This document shows positions 53,101 through 59,776 of a stretch of 64,000 bases of DNA, piece by piece. The translations under genes and the position numbers were made by a program. Origin of the DNA: Mermis nigrescens (lineage: Eukaryota; Nematoda; Enoplea; Mermithida; Mermithidae); the NCBI GenBank assembly GCA_036768485.1, contig JAVLUZ010000340.1, forward strand, positions 3,469,886-3,533,885, written 5' to 3'. Within the stretch, counting starts at the first letter, position 1; every line of letters starts with the position of its first letter. Under the pieces are notes generated by a model, which saw nothing but the letters and a program-made list of their open reading frames with translations, ran no database searches and was not told where the DNA came from.

Positions 53101-56100
53101 AATGTGGCATTGTGAATGCAACATTGGTGAAATATTATATCATATATCTTGCTTGATAATGAAGGAGAATATTTCAGATTGCAAAGCGAGACGAATCCGC
53201 GGTAATTCAGCGCACAAATGGATATAAATCTCTTTCGAGTGACAGAATAACAAACTTGGTGCGACGTAGTCTGCTCACTTTTTGAGCTATTACAGATTGT
53301 AGATATAAGTACATACAGACACATTGCTAAGCTCTTTATGCTAGTGTTTATTTGGGTACTTTTCGAGTATAAGTGCATCCAGACAATAAGAGCAAGCGAG
53401 AAAGCGGTGAGATTGGAGCTAAAAATAGAAATATGCTGATTAAATGATTTTTTCGATTACCCAACACATAAATGCATGGCTAGATAATAAACATTCACTT
53501 CTACAGATCTTTTACTTATCCACGAGCAATACAAACCTATATACTGTACATCATATGAATTATATTTACGGCTTGTGAACATTCTAGTTCACTGAAAATT
53601 CTAAGTTCACCTCCGGCCTCCGGCCTTTTTTCCCTCCGGTTCCGGATCGGAGGAAAAAAATGGACCTCCGGTCGATCCCTACCCCCAACGTGCATGTATG
53701 ATTATGGGTGTCTGAATGGGGCGAAAATTGCGAAAATCATGTTAAATGCTTAACTCTGCAGGGATGTTTTGGATTCTCGGGGATGTAAACCCACAAACTC
53801 TTTTCTCCACACCAGTGTTTTTTTTTCTTGTACTCGGCAAAGATTTTCCTCGATGTACAAAGACTTTTTCGAGACCGTCTTTGTACATGTACAAAGATTT
53901 TTGGGAAGACAAAAATTGCAAAAAAAGGTCTGAAAGTCGCTAAAATTTCCGGCGCTTCGCGCCAAAATGAGTAATCGTGTGTTCTATGAATCTTTATAAT
54001 GGCAGAAATTGCATTTCAAAAGGGAAAATGTCAAATTTCGCGCTTCGCGCTTTTGAGACAATTTTAAGTGATTTTGGCGTCAGAAACCCAGAAATTAGCT
54101 AAAATACACTGCCAAAGATCGAAAACCCTGTTTTACCACGAAAAGTTTCTGACGATGTTTAAGCTACTTGTATTTAGAAATAAATTTTTATCTTCATTTC
54201 CAATTCGCATTTTCGTAGAATAGAACAGAATAGACTTGCATTTTCCCTTTTATTTCTCATTGCAAAATCAATTGAAAGTCGAGTCAGACGACGTGTCACA
54301 GCTTAAAATTTTGGGAGAGGGGTAGTCGGCCATTTTTAGCGGAGATGATTTTCAATTTTAGACCGAAAATGAAAGGAAATAGGCTTAAAATGCAAGTTTC
54401 TGTCAAAAATGGGGCTAAAACTCTCAAGTCTTTGGGGCTAAAACTTTAGTCTTTGGGGCTGACAACCGAGTTTGATTGGGGGGATCCATCCACATGGGCG
54501 TGCGGGAGTTGTGTGGGGGGGCGTTAACAACCCAGCAGAAGTTGAAAAACACCCACAGATTACAGTAGACTCCCGCAGAAATCTATTTTAGTAACTTTTT
54601 TGGCAATTTCACTCAACAAGACCCCAAAGTTTTTTCGCTGCCTATGTATGGGTCCATCCCTCATCCCTGTATTATATGTATGGTTGTAGCCATCGGTGCA
54701 CAGCATGGCTGGTCTTGGGGGAGGGTAAGCGGTCTGGAGTTAGTGAGGTGAGCTAAATATTTTGTTTCGTAGTTTAGTTTGGCTTATGAGCTAAAGTTTC
54801 TTTCAGAAAATTTTCGATTTTCATCTACATATTTTACATATTTTTAGTCTTCGTTTTGTCTAATTTTCACCAGAAACTTTCCCATACTTCAATTCTGGGA
54901 ATTAGGTATCCTACAATACAATAACCTCCCCATGCGAATGTCTAGTTCTAACGATGTAGGTATGTGTATATTTCTACAAAGCACTTGAAAACGATGGCAA
55001 GACTGGATGATTCAGTAGGTACCCAAATAGTATACCTACTATATGTGCGTCATAGTTGCGCAAGTTCAAACTATCAGGGGGAGTGAAAACCGAAAATTGG
55101 TAGATATCTATGCTTCGTAAAAAACGGGTCTATAGCAAAAAAAGGATAGTATCGCTTTAAAACAATTGTTTTCGAGCATTTTTAGCATATAAATAGCCTT
55201 TTGAACTCACAAACATAGCTATTTAGCCTTTTAGACTCACAAATATAGCTATATAGCTTTTTTGGTAGCTAGCTATTCAGTTCTTTTGGAGTCGATAAAA
55301 TAGCTAAACGAATATATCCTTTGAAAAGACGACTATATAGTATTTCTGAGTAGACAGTTTTATGAGCCCAAAAAGGCTATATAGCTATTTTTCTGAGCCC
55401 GAATAGGCTATATAGCAATGGTTTTTCGGCCAAAATCGCTGGATAGCTATCAGTTTTCCAAAGCTCAGGGGAAGTAATACCCCCTCTTCCCCATGCTCTT
55501 GTGTGATGTGCGTACACAGGCACGTAGCTGGCCGTTCTATTTTGGAGGGACCAACACCAATTTTGTGGGGACTAAACCCAAAAAGGCAAAAATAGTACAA
55601 AATAACGTTTAAAAAGTCATATTCTTCTGAATTTGGGGGTGCGGACCATACGTGGGCAGCAAGAAAATTCTGGGGGGTCCAAGATTTTTTGAAGGTCAAA
55701 AAACGGCCTTAAAAATGGTGATACGGCGATAAAAACACCATTTTTCGACGTTTCTCATCAAGCACTATCCATTGGCATCAGGGTTGCCAGGTCAAGATTT
55801 CAAAACTGCTAAAGCTATTCGAAAACGCCGAAAAAACTGTTTTGAGTGCTTAGAAAAACTACCACCCAGTGGTTAAGCATAGGGACCCAAACTACCAAAG
55901 CCCTCAAAAAGTACCAAAATGGTAGTATAACTACCAACCTGGCAACACTGATTGGCATCAAAAAATTGCGAAAAAAACGAAAAAAATTTCAAGAATTGAT
56001 TTCTGGGGGGGGTCTTTTGATTTCTGGGGGGGGGTATTTTGGTTTCTGGGGGGTCCAGAAGCCCCCCAGATCCCCCCACGCCCATGTGTGGGGTGCTGGA

Positions 56101-57339
56101 CCCCCCATTCCCCCAGAGCTACGCGCCCAGCCGCGATGATACGCTGTTCACTGGTTACGCATTGCACGAAATCTGTTGCACGGAAATCAATTTTCTGCGC
56201 TCAGCGGTGAATAGCTACATACAAAAGCATGCGACGGGCAGCAAGAAAATTCTGCGGGGGGTGCAAGATTTTTTTGTAGGTCAAAAAATGGCCTTAAAAA
56301 ATGGTGGTATGGCGATAAAAACACCATTTTTCGGACGTTTCCTCATCAAGCACTACCTCCGTTGGCATCAAAAAATTGCGAAAAAGACGAAAAAATTTTC
56401 AAAAATTGAATTCTGGGGGTATTTCGGTTTCTGGGGGGGGTATTTTGGTTCCTGGGGGGTTGCATACCACACCCGGCCCCCACGCCCAGGTGTGTACAAA
56501 AGTCGTTTCTGTTACAGGCTAACACTATAAGCGCAATTTTGCTCTATTATCTGCAGCCTTATATGCTTTATCGATTGCTTCTGCTTGCAGTCGTTTAAAA
56601 TGCTTTTGTAATTGCGGGCGCATGGCGCTCTGGGAATGTGGGGTCCGGACCCCCCAAATTTGGAAAAATCAAGAAAATACGGACTTTTAAACGTTATTTT
56701 GCTGCTCTTTGGGCTTCAGTCCCCCAAAATTGGTGTTGCCTTCACCGTGGGACGGCCAGCTACGTGCCTGTGTATTATGGGTGATTTACATTTACTCGAA
56801 ATTGAGGTCCATGCAAAAAATTTCGTGAAATTGACCAAACGTAGTTGCTATTGCCACAAAATAAATCATTTGCATTCTTTTTCGTCAGCGCGCCGTCCAT
56901 TGGAGAATTCGGCAGACCCATCCCCTCCGAGTTGGATTTGTGGTTTATTTTTGCGGTTTCTTATGGACTTGCCCCATCCAAATTCCCAAAATCTGGTTGC
57001 TATATATAGCCGTTAGTGTATTTACAAAGCACGTTCGCAGTCCATTTTCAGTTCATTATGCTTGTAATCGGCATTAAGATTGGAGAATCGGGTTTCATCA
57101 ATTAGTTGCGAACAATCAATAGATTGTGGTGACCTAGCTTATTTTGTTTTTTTTTATTTTTGTAGAATATCAAAGTGGCTACGGAATTCTTGAAAAATTT
57201 TGATGGCCTCATTGAACTCGACTACGCTCATAGAACCAGCCTTCCTGTAGTGCGGACATTCCGCAAATTGAACAGTGATGATGTCAAACAGCTTACACAT
57301 GTTTACTATAGTAATATAAAACACGTTCAGTTGTATTGA
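28605..57339 (+). CDS. RMI1: RMI1 homologue, 12 coding exons (gene-level entry)
   Basis: RecQ-mediated genome instability protein 1, the OB-fold scaffold of the nuclear BLM-TOP3A-RMI complex that dissolves double Holliday junctions. Coding exons: 28605-28700, 29006-29149, 33481-33594, 34552-34686, 37906-38039, 39522-39787, 42405-42625, 45013-45211, 46974-47167, 49574-49726, 51770-51817 and 57166-57339. Phases are consistent throughout and give about 625 residues, close to the human protein. Residues 1-80 resemble DUF1767 (YQQWLFADLSELNFPGLP). Residues 81-208 are OB1 (MLVFELTDGV, then ENVKVLGG). Residues 209-500 are an acidic Ser/Asp-rich linker. Residues 501-625 are OB2 (VVKISDGTCCLDCELSNEVL). 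The splice at the exon 4/5 junction is uncertain. A splice-acceptor-like tract ends just before 28564, so a 5' non-coding exon may lie upstream. Family assignment is confident; individual ends are from eye-reading. Confidence 0.9.
29006..29149 (+). CDS. RMI1: RMI1 coding exon 2 (DUF1767)
   Basis: Forty-eight codons, phase 0 on both sides, acceptor TTTTAG and donor GTTATC. It contains VYQQWLFADLSELNFPGLP, the most recognisable N-terminal block of RMI1 (human VFEQWLLTDLRDLEHPLLP), then VLNGNFSVQ leading into OB1. The intron that follows (29150-33480) received the Jockey-type retrotransposon. Confidence 0.9.
29795..29843. repeat. (CA)n microsatellite, left flank of the retrotransposon
   Basis: About 49 bp of near-perfect CA dinucleotide with one T interruption, ending at the first unique base of the retrotransposon. 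Confidence 0.95.
29845..30886 (+). pseudogene. Retrotransposon ORF2, 5' part: PHD-like finger and AP endonuclease
   Basis: The frame is open from inside the (CA)n tract, so the visible start is an artefact and the true start is missing. After the repeat-encoded His-Thr run comes a finger with C-X2-C (QCSKCLGW), H-X2-C and C-X2-C (YICPLC) spacing. The endonuclease follows, with LQWNANGL, the catalytic AIQETKL block, GDFNAHNEMWYS and the terminal ASDHLPI. The frame closes at 30886 after the DNA-cleavage domain, where the other members of the family continue into the RT. This indicates a single-base indel between about 30820 and 30860. The protein would nick target DNA for target-primed reverse transcription. 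Confidence 0.85.
30847..33048 (+). pseudogene. Retrotransposon ORF2, 3' part: reverse transcriptase and zinc knuckle
   Basis: An uninterrupted 733-codon frame. RT blocks in order: LGPDNIAPIYLK, PLLKPGKD, SYRPISLL, HGFRPHHSTT, AIDLTKAFDSVDH, the GVPQGSVLSP block and VSYADDLTVF (YADD catalytic pair), then the thumb and a C-terminal CPSCLTPNHDVGHIFNCP knuckle. All catalytic residues appear intact; only the frame join to the endonuclease is broken and the 5' end is missing. Being this open, the copy is young relative to the CR1-like copies at 10-15 kb. Confidence 0.9.
33107..33246. repeat. (CA)n microsatellite, right flank of the retrotransposon
   Basis: About 140 bp of CA with a short CG run and several CAAACA interruptions, directly after the element's (CAA)n tail. 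Together with the left tract it suggests the element landed inside a CA array. Confidence 0.95.
33481..33594 (+). CDS. RMI1: RMI1 coding exon 3 (start of OB1)
   Basis: Thirty-eight codons, phase 0, acceptor TTTTAAG and consensus donor GTATGT. MNAVFDASVSAYSQYQKLTG aligns with the vertebrate segment around the DVSQPAYSQIQKLRG block. It lies only about 230 bp downstream of the long (CA)n tract that bounds the retrotransposon insertion. Confidence 0.85.
34126..34508 (-). mobile_element. MITE family K copy, reverse, upstream of RMI1 exon 4
   Basis: Reverse-orientation relative of the copy at 46444, with the hairpin at 34258-34270 and CCAAGCGCGGCC. Ends near GGCTTACGCAGGG and CTGCGTACCCCCGG. Boundaries approximate. 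Confidence 0.55.
34552..34686 (+). CDS. RMI1: RMI1 coding exon 4 (OB1 core)
   Basis: Begins after TTCTTTGCAG with WEKDGKRMLVFELTDGV and includes FRAMEYQSIPSL, matching the human OB1 core (RMLMLQLTDG, GMEYQPIP). The consensus donor GTGAGG at 34676 would put exon 5 out of frame. The donor GTTATG at 34687 keeps phase 0 and adds four residues (GEEK). GTTATC is also used after exon 2, so I prefer 34687, but a one-base assembly error beside the consensus donor is possible. Confidence 0.8.
36737..36978 (-). mobile_element. MITE family A copy, reverse orientation, in RMI1 intron 4
   Basis: Begins ACACCTGGGCGTGG and ends CCTATGG; flanks TAGGAATC and TAGGGATC match at 7 of 8 bases, confirming the family's 8-bp duplication. 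Confidence 0.8.
37906..38039 (+). CDS. RMI1: RMI1 coding exon 5 (end of OB1)
   Basis: Acceptor AATTTAG, donor GTGAGA, ends in phase 2. Encodes MLIHGRVTCRKGMALLTAEN and then VKVLGGNVESLINAYNAKVL. The VKVLGG block is the strongest identity to vertebrate RMI1 (ENVKVLGGEVDALLEEYA) and closes OB1. Confidence 0.9.
39522..39787 (+). CDS. RMI1: RMI1 coding exon 6 (linker)
   Basis: Acceptor ATATTTCAG, donor GTAAGC, entered in phase 2 and left in phase 1. Encodes a Ser/Arg/Asn/Thr-rich, low-complexity stretch (runs such as TSVLTSSSRRS and SYSSRNSSRS). No domain is visible, as expected for the disordered linker between OB1 and OB2. Its inclusion rests on exact phase fit with exons 5 and 7 and on codon use unlike the flanking repeats. 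Confidence 0.75.
39868..40118 (+). repeat. Repeat family F copy
   Basis: Begins near ATGCACAGCATGGCCGACC, ends in GGGGGGTCAGCACCG; shares TTTTCATCCGTTTTTTG and CTCATTTTCCC blocks with 40575-40790, 52365-52620 and (inverted) 52640-52870. Not coding. Confidence 0.6.
40575..40790 (+). repeat. Repeat family F copy
   Basis: Same family as 39868-40118: GGTCAAAAATGGAACTTTAT start, C-rich end. Lies in RMI1 intron 6. Confidence 0.6.
41738..41978. mobile_element. Candidate 241-bp insertion with 9-bp flanking repeat
   Basis: ATTTATGCA occurs at 41729-41737 and 41979-41987. Between them is G/C-run repeat sequence similar in style to family K with a GTGCTTCGCGAC hairpin relic. Terminal inverted repeats are not clear. 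Confidence 0.4.
42215..42382 (+). mobile_element. MITE family B copy, immediately upstream of RMI1 exon 7
   Basis: Starts AAGGCACGTATCTCTGGG and ends GGCCAGCTACGTGCCTG; the 7-bp word TGATTTT flanks both ends. The right end is 22 bp from the exon 7 acceptor. Confidence 0.75.
42405..42625 (+). CDS. RMI1: RMI1 coding exon 7 (acidic linker), bracketed by inverted MITEs
   Basis: Acceptor TTTTCTTAAG, consensus donor GTAAGT, entered in phase 1 and left in phase 0. Contains YCTIIDDDIDEEEADSVNK, an acidic patch of the linker. A 168-bp MITE ends only 22 bp upstream (42382) and a second copy in the opposite orientation begins 67 bp downstream (42693), so this exon sits in the loop of a potential intronic stem. 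Confidence 0.75.
42693..42864 (-). mobile_element. MITE family B copy, inverted, just downstream of RMI1 exon 7
   Basis: 172 bp with ends CAGGCAGATAGC and GATACGTGCCTG and a perfect 8-bp duplication ATTAAGGC (42685-42692, 42865-42872). Opposite orientation to the copy at 42215. Confidence 0.85.
42992..43016. repeat. (TTTC)n microsatellite in RMI1 intron 7
   Basis: Six TTTC units within a longer pyrimidine tract. Confidence 0.9.
43579..43717 (+). mobile_element. MITE family B copy, internally deleted, perfect TSD
   Basis: 139 bp, ends CAGGCACGTATC and GCCATGTGCCTG, perfect 8-bp duplication CTTTTATC on both sides. Lacks the G-rich segment after the left end. Confidence 0.85.
44331..44788. mobile_element. 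Two family A MITEs head to head (inverted dimer) in RMI1 intron 7
   Basis: A reverse copy (44331 to about 44540) abuts a forward copy (about 44550-44788), producing a palindrome of roughly 2 x 220 bp. The outer ends read ACATGGGCGTAGGG and CCCTACGCCCACGTGT. No flanking duplication seen. Confidence 0.7.
44676..44755. repeat. 18-bp tandem repeat inside a family A MITE
   Basis: Four consecutive copies of GGTATTCCAACTTCTGGG, an expansion of the G-rich segment present once or twice in other family A copies. Confidence 0.85.
45013..45211 (+). CDS. RMI1: RMI1 coding exon 8 (acidic linker)
   Basis: Acceptor AAGTTTTAG, donor GTATAA, phase 0 in and phase 1 out. Encodes SRTIAEPKIDTFSQ and an acidic stretch IQIFDDDLDFDEFPAAGEL. 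The bulky-hydrophobic-in-acidic pattern resembles short partner-binding motifs in RMI1 linkers, but no specific partner can be named. Confidence 0.72.
46444..46935 (+). mobile_element. MITE family K copy upstream of RMI1 exon 9
   Basis: Starts CAGGGGCGTACGAAGG and runs to about 46935 (CCTACGCCGCCTTTG), sharing with other copies the GGCCGCGCTTGAGCC segment, the GC-rich hairpin at 46686 and the ATTATTTTCCATGCATTGTC segment. Right end is only about 40 bp from the exon 9 acceptor. Boundary approximate. Confidence 0.55.
46686..46698. repeat. GC-rich mini-hairpin GGCGCGAAGCGCC (representative)
   Basis: Perfect 5-bp stem with GAA loop. The same 13-mer or its complement is intact at 16651, 21635, 23404, 27123, 34258 and 53951, and near-intact at 11348, 11705, 11890, 18615, 25821, 26231, 40421, 50588, 50732 and 54039. 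Flanks are usually AAATTTT-rich. Confidence 0.9.
46974..47167 (+). CDS. RMI1: RMI1 coding exon 9 (linker into OB2)
   Basis: Two overlapping acceptors (CAG at 46971 and GAG at 46973) are present; only the second keeps phase with exon 8. The exon ends in phase 0 before GTTTGT. It encodes a Lys/Asn-rich stretch and then TPIQTSKYLTK, which corresponds to the PPFTYLSVLLAKK-like lead-in to the human OB2 domain. Confidence 0.72.
48902..49120 (+). other. Unassigned short open frame in RMI1 intron 9
   Basis: Open from about 48890 and closed at 49120; the ATG is at 48929. The product (LLDCFDLIKSRNRNRVFTDF, then LRKIAPEIIPAMYANIAKC) has a balanced, non-repeat composition and could be a fragment of an old inserted coding sequence or a chance frame. 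It is not needed for the RMI1 phase. I do not recognise it. Confidence 0.25.
49574..49726 (+). CDS. RMI1: RMI1 coding exon 10 (OB2)
   Basis: Fifty-one codons, phase 0, acceptor CTTTTTCCAG, donor GTACTT. Encodes VIQIVQRLNVVNEHWFCVVK and then ISDGTCCLDCELSNEVLTQL, matching the vertebrate C-terminal block ([28 protein letters not shown]). In vertebrates this OB fold forms the interface with RMI2. Confidence 0.9.
50125..50186. repeat. (TTA)n microsatellite in RMI1 intron 10
   Basis: About 20 consecutive TTA units. Confidence 0.95.
51770..51817 (+). CDS. RMI1: RMI1 coding exon 11 (micro-exon in OB2)
   Basis: A 48-nt exon, phase 0 both sides, between TTGTGTTTCAG and GTACTT, encoding AIKNSALESPKMRAAE. 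It bridges the TAAEAL end of exon 10 and the NIKVATEFLKNF start of exon 12; the human protein has a comparable charged helix here. Its small size makes it the least certain internal exon, but both splice sites and phase fit. Confidence 0.65.
51918..52241 (+). mobile_element. hAT-like MITE family K, 324 bp, perfect TSD
   Basis: Ends CAGGCTCGTATTCAGG and TTCAATACAGCCGTG (inverted match 9 of 12), perfect duplication GGCGTCAA (51910-51917, 52242-52249). Lies in RMI1 intron 11, 100 bp after exon 11. Carries a decayed version of the GC-rich mini-hairpin. Confidence 0.85.
52365..52870. repeat. Repeat family F, head-to-head inverted pair
   Basis: A + copy (52365-52620) is followed by an inverted copy (about 52640-52870); the two share the CCGTTTTTGGCCTTCATTTT block and could fold into a hairpin. 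In RMI1 intron 11. Confidence 0.65.
53820..54145. repeat. Repeat family H copy, inverted
   Basis: Contains TCTTTGTACATGTACAAAGA and two hairpin motifs (53951-53963 and 54039-54052). In RMI1 intron 11. Confidence 0.7.
55055..55500. repeat. Repeat family J, second copy
   Basis: Starts near GTTGCGCAAGTTCAAACTAT and runs through reiterated CTATATAGC units to the C-rich stretch before 55500. In RMI1 intron 11. Confidence 0.65.
55646..56089 (+). mobile_element. MITE family A copy, itself interrupted by a hAT MITE
   Basis: Starts CCATACGTGGGCAGC, ends CGCCCATGTGT. It is inserted into a family B MITE (55517-56130) and carries the 172-bp element at 55779-55950, so three elements are nested here. Length without the insert is about 265 bp. 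Confidence 0.8.
55779..55950. mobile_element. hAT-like MITE, 172 bp, perfect 8-bp TSD
   Basis: Inverted ends CAGGGTTGCCAGGT and ACCTGGCAACACTG (13 of 14), perfect duplication ATTGGCAT (55771-55778, 55951-55958). The duplication is exactly the ATTGGCAT found once in every uninterrupted family A copy, which proves insertion into a pre-existing MITE. Confidence 0.92.
56227..56493 (+). mobile_element. MITE family A copy, 7/8 TSD
   Basis: Left end GCATGCGACGGGCAGC (diverged), right end CGCCCAGGTGT; flanks ATACAAAA and GTACAAAA match at 7 of 8 positions. Confidence 0.75.
56615..56770 (+). mobile_element. MITE family B copy, diverged
   Basis: Left end CGGGCGCATGGCGCTC is a decayed CAGGCACGTA-type end; right end GGCCAGCTACGTGCCTG is well kept. 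Flanks TGTAATTG and TGTATTAT agree only partly. Confidence 0.65.
57166..57339 (+). CDS. RMI1: RMI1 terminal coding exon 12 (end of OB2)
   Basis: Acceptor ATTTTTGTAG, phase 0, 57 codons and stop TGA at 57337-57339. Encodes VATEFLKNFDGLIELDYAHR and LNSDDVKQLTHVYYSNIKH, matching the helical end of human OB2 (FLEGLQKCQRDLIDL, then a conserved LN/ENLKK-like tail). The preceding intron (51818-57165) is the longest after intron 2 and is almost all repeats. Confidence 0.85.
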   Translation, partial: NIKVATEFLKNFDGLIELDYAHRTSLPVVRTFRKLNSDDVKQLTHVYYSNIKHVQLY

Positions 57340-57386
57340 TTGATTTTGTATTTGTTTAACATTCCCACTTATTGTACTCCAAATTA

Positions 57387-57392
57387 AATAAA
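57387..57392 (+). terminator. Poly(A) signal of RMI1
   Basis: AATAAA lies 48 bp after the RMI1 stop codon, the usual position for a short 3' UTR. Confidence 0.6.
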
Positions 57393-57725
57393 CTCCATAA
57401 AACATACATAACTAGCACCTCAGGATGTAGATATGTACTTTACATATGCATATCTGTATAAGTCCACAATTTTTTTGTAAATCGATCCCGAAGTGCAAAA
57501 GTTAGCTCGTAAAACATAAGATAGGGTTTTTGAGTCGATTGAAAGTAGATTATAAAAATATAGTTCCTTACTGGGGATTAAAGTCCGGCAACATTTTGCT
57601 GTGGTTCACGTAGCATTGTATGTACCTACATTCGTATTTAAAAACGTGCACACTGGTAAAGTACCCACGCATGGGCGTTTGCACCCTCCAGAAGTTGAAA
57701 AACTCCCCAAAAAATACTGTATACC

Positions 57726-57955
57726 CCAACGTGGGCAGCAAGAAAATTCTGGGGGGTGCAAGATTTTTTTGAAGGTCAAAAAATGGCCTTAAAAATGGTG
57801 GTATGGCGATAAAAACACCATTTTTCGACGTTTCTCATCAAGCACTATCCATTGGCATCAAAAATTGCGAAAAAAAAACGAAAAAAAAATTTAAAAATTG
57901 AATTCTGGGGGGGTTATTTTGGTTTCGGGGGGTGCATACCCCCACGCCCAGGTGT
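57726..57955 (+). mobile_element. MITE family A copy downstream of RMI1
   Basis: Starts CCAACGTGGGCAGC and ends CGCCCAGGTGT with the usual body. Flanks TGTATACC and GACCCTGA do not match. Confidence 0.7.
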
Positions 57956-58814
57956 GACCCTGACCCCAAGAATTCTATTACCAGGGCTTTTGTGTGCTTC
58001 ACTCCTGTCAGACAATAATTTTTAACCAAAACCTATTGCTCGTGACCAAAAAGCATTAAATGACGTCTACAACGTAATTACAAGTGTAATTGAGAAACAC
58101 AAGCAAACGGGCAGGTCCAAAGACTCGTCTGGCCACTGGCCAGTGTTCGCTTGCTTTTGCAAGCCGAGCCAGTTTCAATTTCCTTAAAAATTGCGCTTTT
58201 AATCCGGTGAAACGAGCTTGAACGAGAAAGGGCTAAATAAAATAGGAGCGGCTGAGTTAGGATGAGCCGTGTAAGTGCCGACTCACTCACAAAAGGTATA
58301 CATAGGTAATGTAGCTGCCCTGTATCTACAATAGCGATACGGGCGAGGCTGACATTTGCCTTCGAGATTTACCTAGGTACGTAGGTACTTAAGTCTGCGC
58401 TTAGTGCTGGCCCCGATCGCGCGGCACTGGATGGCTTTCGATCTTTGGACCCTTACAGACCTTACGGCTTCGATCCCCTCAGCCCTAATATTGCTGGCTG
58501 CTTTTCGTCGGGTGATCTCAGCAGCTACGCCCTAAGACCTAAGGCTACCTACCTAGTCTCGGAATTTGCCGCGGAGGTCAGTTGACCTATCTCAAGCTCA
58601 AGTTGTTATTTAACTTATTTTCAATCAGTACCTGATCAGAAATGTTTTTGGTTCCTAATTTGTGTAGCACGCTGAACAATGAAAACAACAACAACGAGCT
58701 CTATGCTGATCAATCATCCCTAAAGATTAAATAATATTTTTGATCAATTTTTGGCTTGAGAGATAAATTATGATTTTCGAATAAAATAATCTATCATACG
58801 GAATTTACCTATCA
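57956..58814. other. Intergenic stretch after RMI1
   Basis: Unique sequence, GC-richer between 58380 and 58580. No coding frame recognised. Confidence 0.45.
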
Positions 58815-59358
58815 GTCCACGATGGTGGGTGAGAAGTCCTCGACGAAGGGATGGTGGCCGACCTAACCCTCGGTATAACCAAAACCACTGGGTTGGTTTT
58901 CTATACTTTTATTCGACGAAGAACACACGGCCTATAGCCGGGAAACAAAATACGCAAAAGAAAAACGATAATGTACAGTCGAAAATAACCGGCCAACGAG
59001 AAAACCAAAAAAAGCCAAACTCTAATACGACCTTCAGTACACTGGCCTCAAGGGCCATTACAGTACAATAAAAACAACGATCAATTTAACATAATACTGA
59101 AATGACTTTTATCTCAGATCGAATGTTCTCGATTCACGTAAGCGGTATGCATTAAACAATTACTATTATCATACACTTAACTCTACGATACCGGACAAGT
59201 ATCTAATTGTTTTTTATTGTTGAAAATTTGGGAAAATAATGGGAAGACCGAAGGCATAGCCCACAGTGCACCGTCATAGACAGCTACTAGTATTGGCTAT
59301 GTAATGGCTATCGCGAACTGCTAAGGCAGGTTCGCCTACCGTGTAACTCTCGCAGTTA
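58815..59358 (-). mobile_element. Putative 3' LTR
   Basis: Starts on the minus strand with TGTAACTGCGAGAGTTACA (itself a palindrome) right after a polypurine tract. It contains AATAAA at 58908-58913 followed by sequence compatible with an R/U5 end. The far boundary is a guess because the second LTR is outside the window and no terminal CA or target duplication could be fixed. Confidence 0.4.
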
Positions 59359-59373
59359 CACTCCCCCACGTAT
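59359..59373 (-). promoter_or_regulatory. Putative polypurine tract
   Basis: On the minus strand GTGGGGGAG directly precedes TGTAACTGCGAG, the arrangement expected of a plus-strand primer next to the TG end of a 3' LTR. Confidence 0.5.
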
Positions 59374-59430
59374 AGAAAAAAAAATTTGACACAAAGTGGA
59401 GAATTTTTTCGGGGGTACACCATCGACACT

Positions 59431-59501
59431 AGCGTCGGCGACGCTCTACAACTCGGCTCTCTGGCGTTCGCAACGCCTCAACTCTGGCGTCCGCAACGCC
59501 T
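59431..59501. repeat. Three tandem GC-rich hairpins
   Basis: AGCGTC-GGC-GACGCT (59431-59445), GGCGTT-CGC-AACGCC (59463-59477) and GGCGTC-CGC-AACGCC (59487-59501). The last two lie in 24-bp tandem units. They fall between the coding tract and the polypurine tract, where the element's 3' untranslated region would be. Confidence 0.75.
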
Positions 59502-59599
59502 CATCCTGAGCGAACGTGAAAAACGAAAATAAAAAGAACAAAAAAATAACAAATAGCGATAATAGGTAACGGCCAACGCATGACCTCGTCTCGCACTCA

Positions 59600-59776
<177 letters not shown>

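Larger units (their letters stand above)
55517..56130 (-). mobile_element. MITE family B copy split by a family A MITE
   Basis: Left part 55517-55645 starts CAGGCACGTAGCTGG; right part 56090-56130 ends AGAGCTACGCGCCCAG. The family A insertion at 55646-56089 separates them. Confidence 0.7.
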
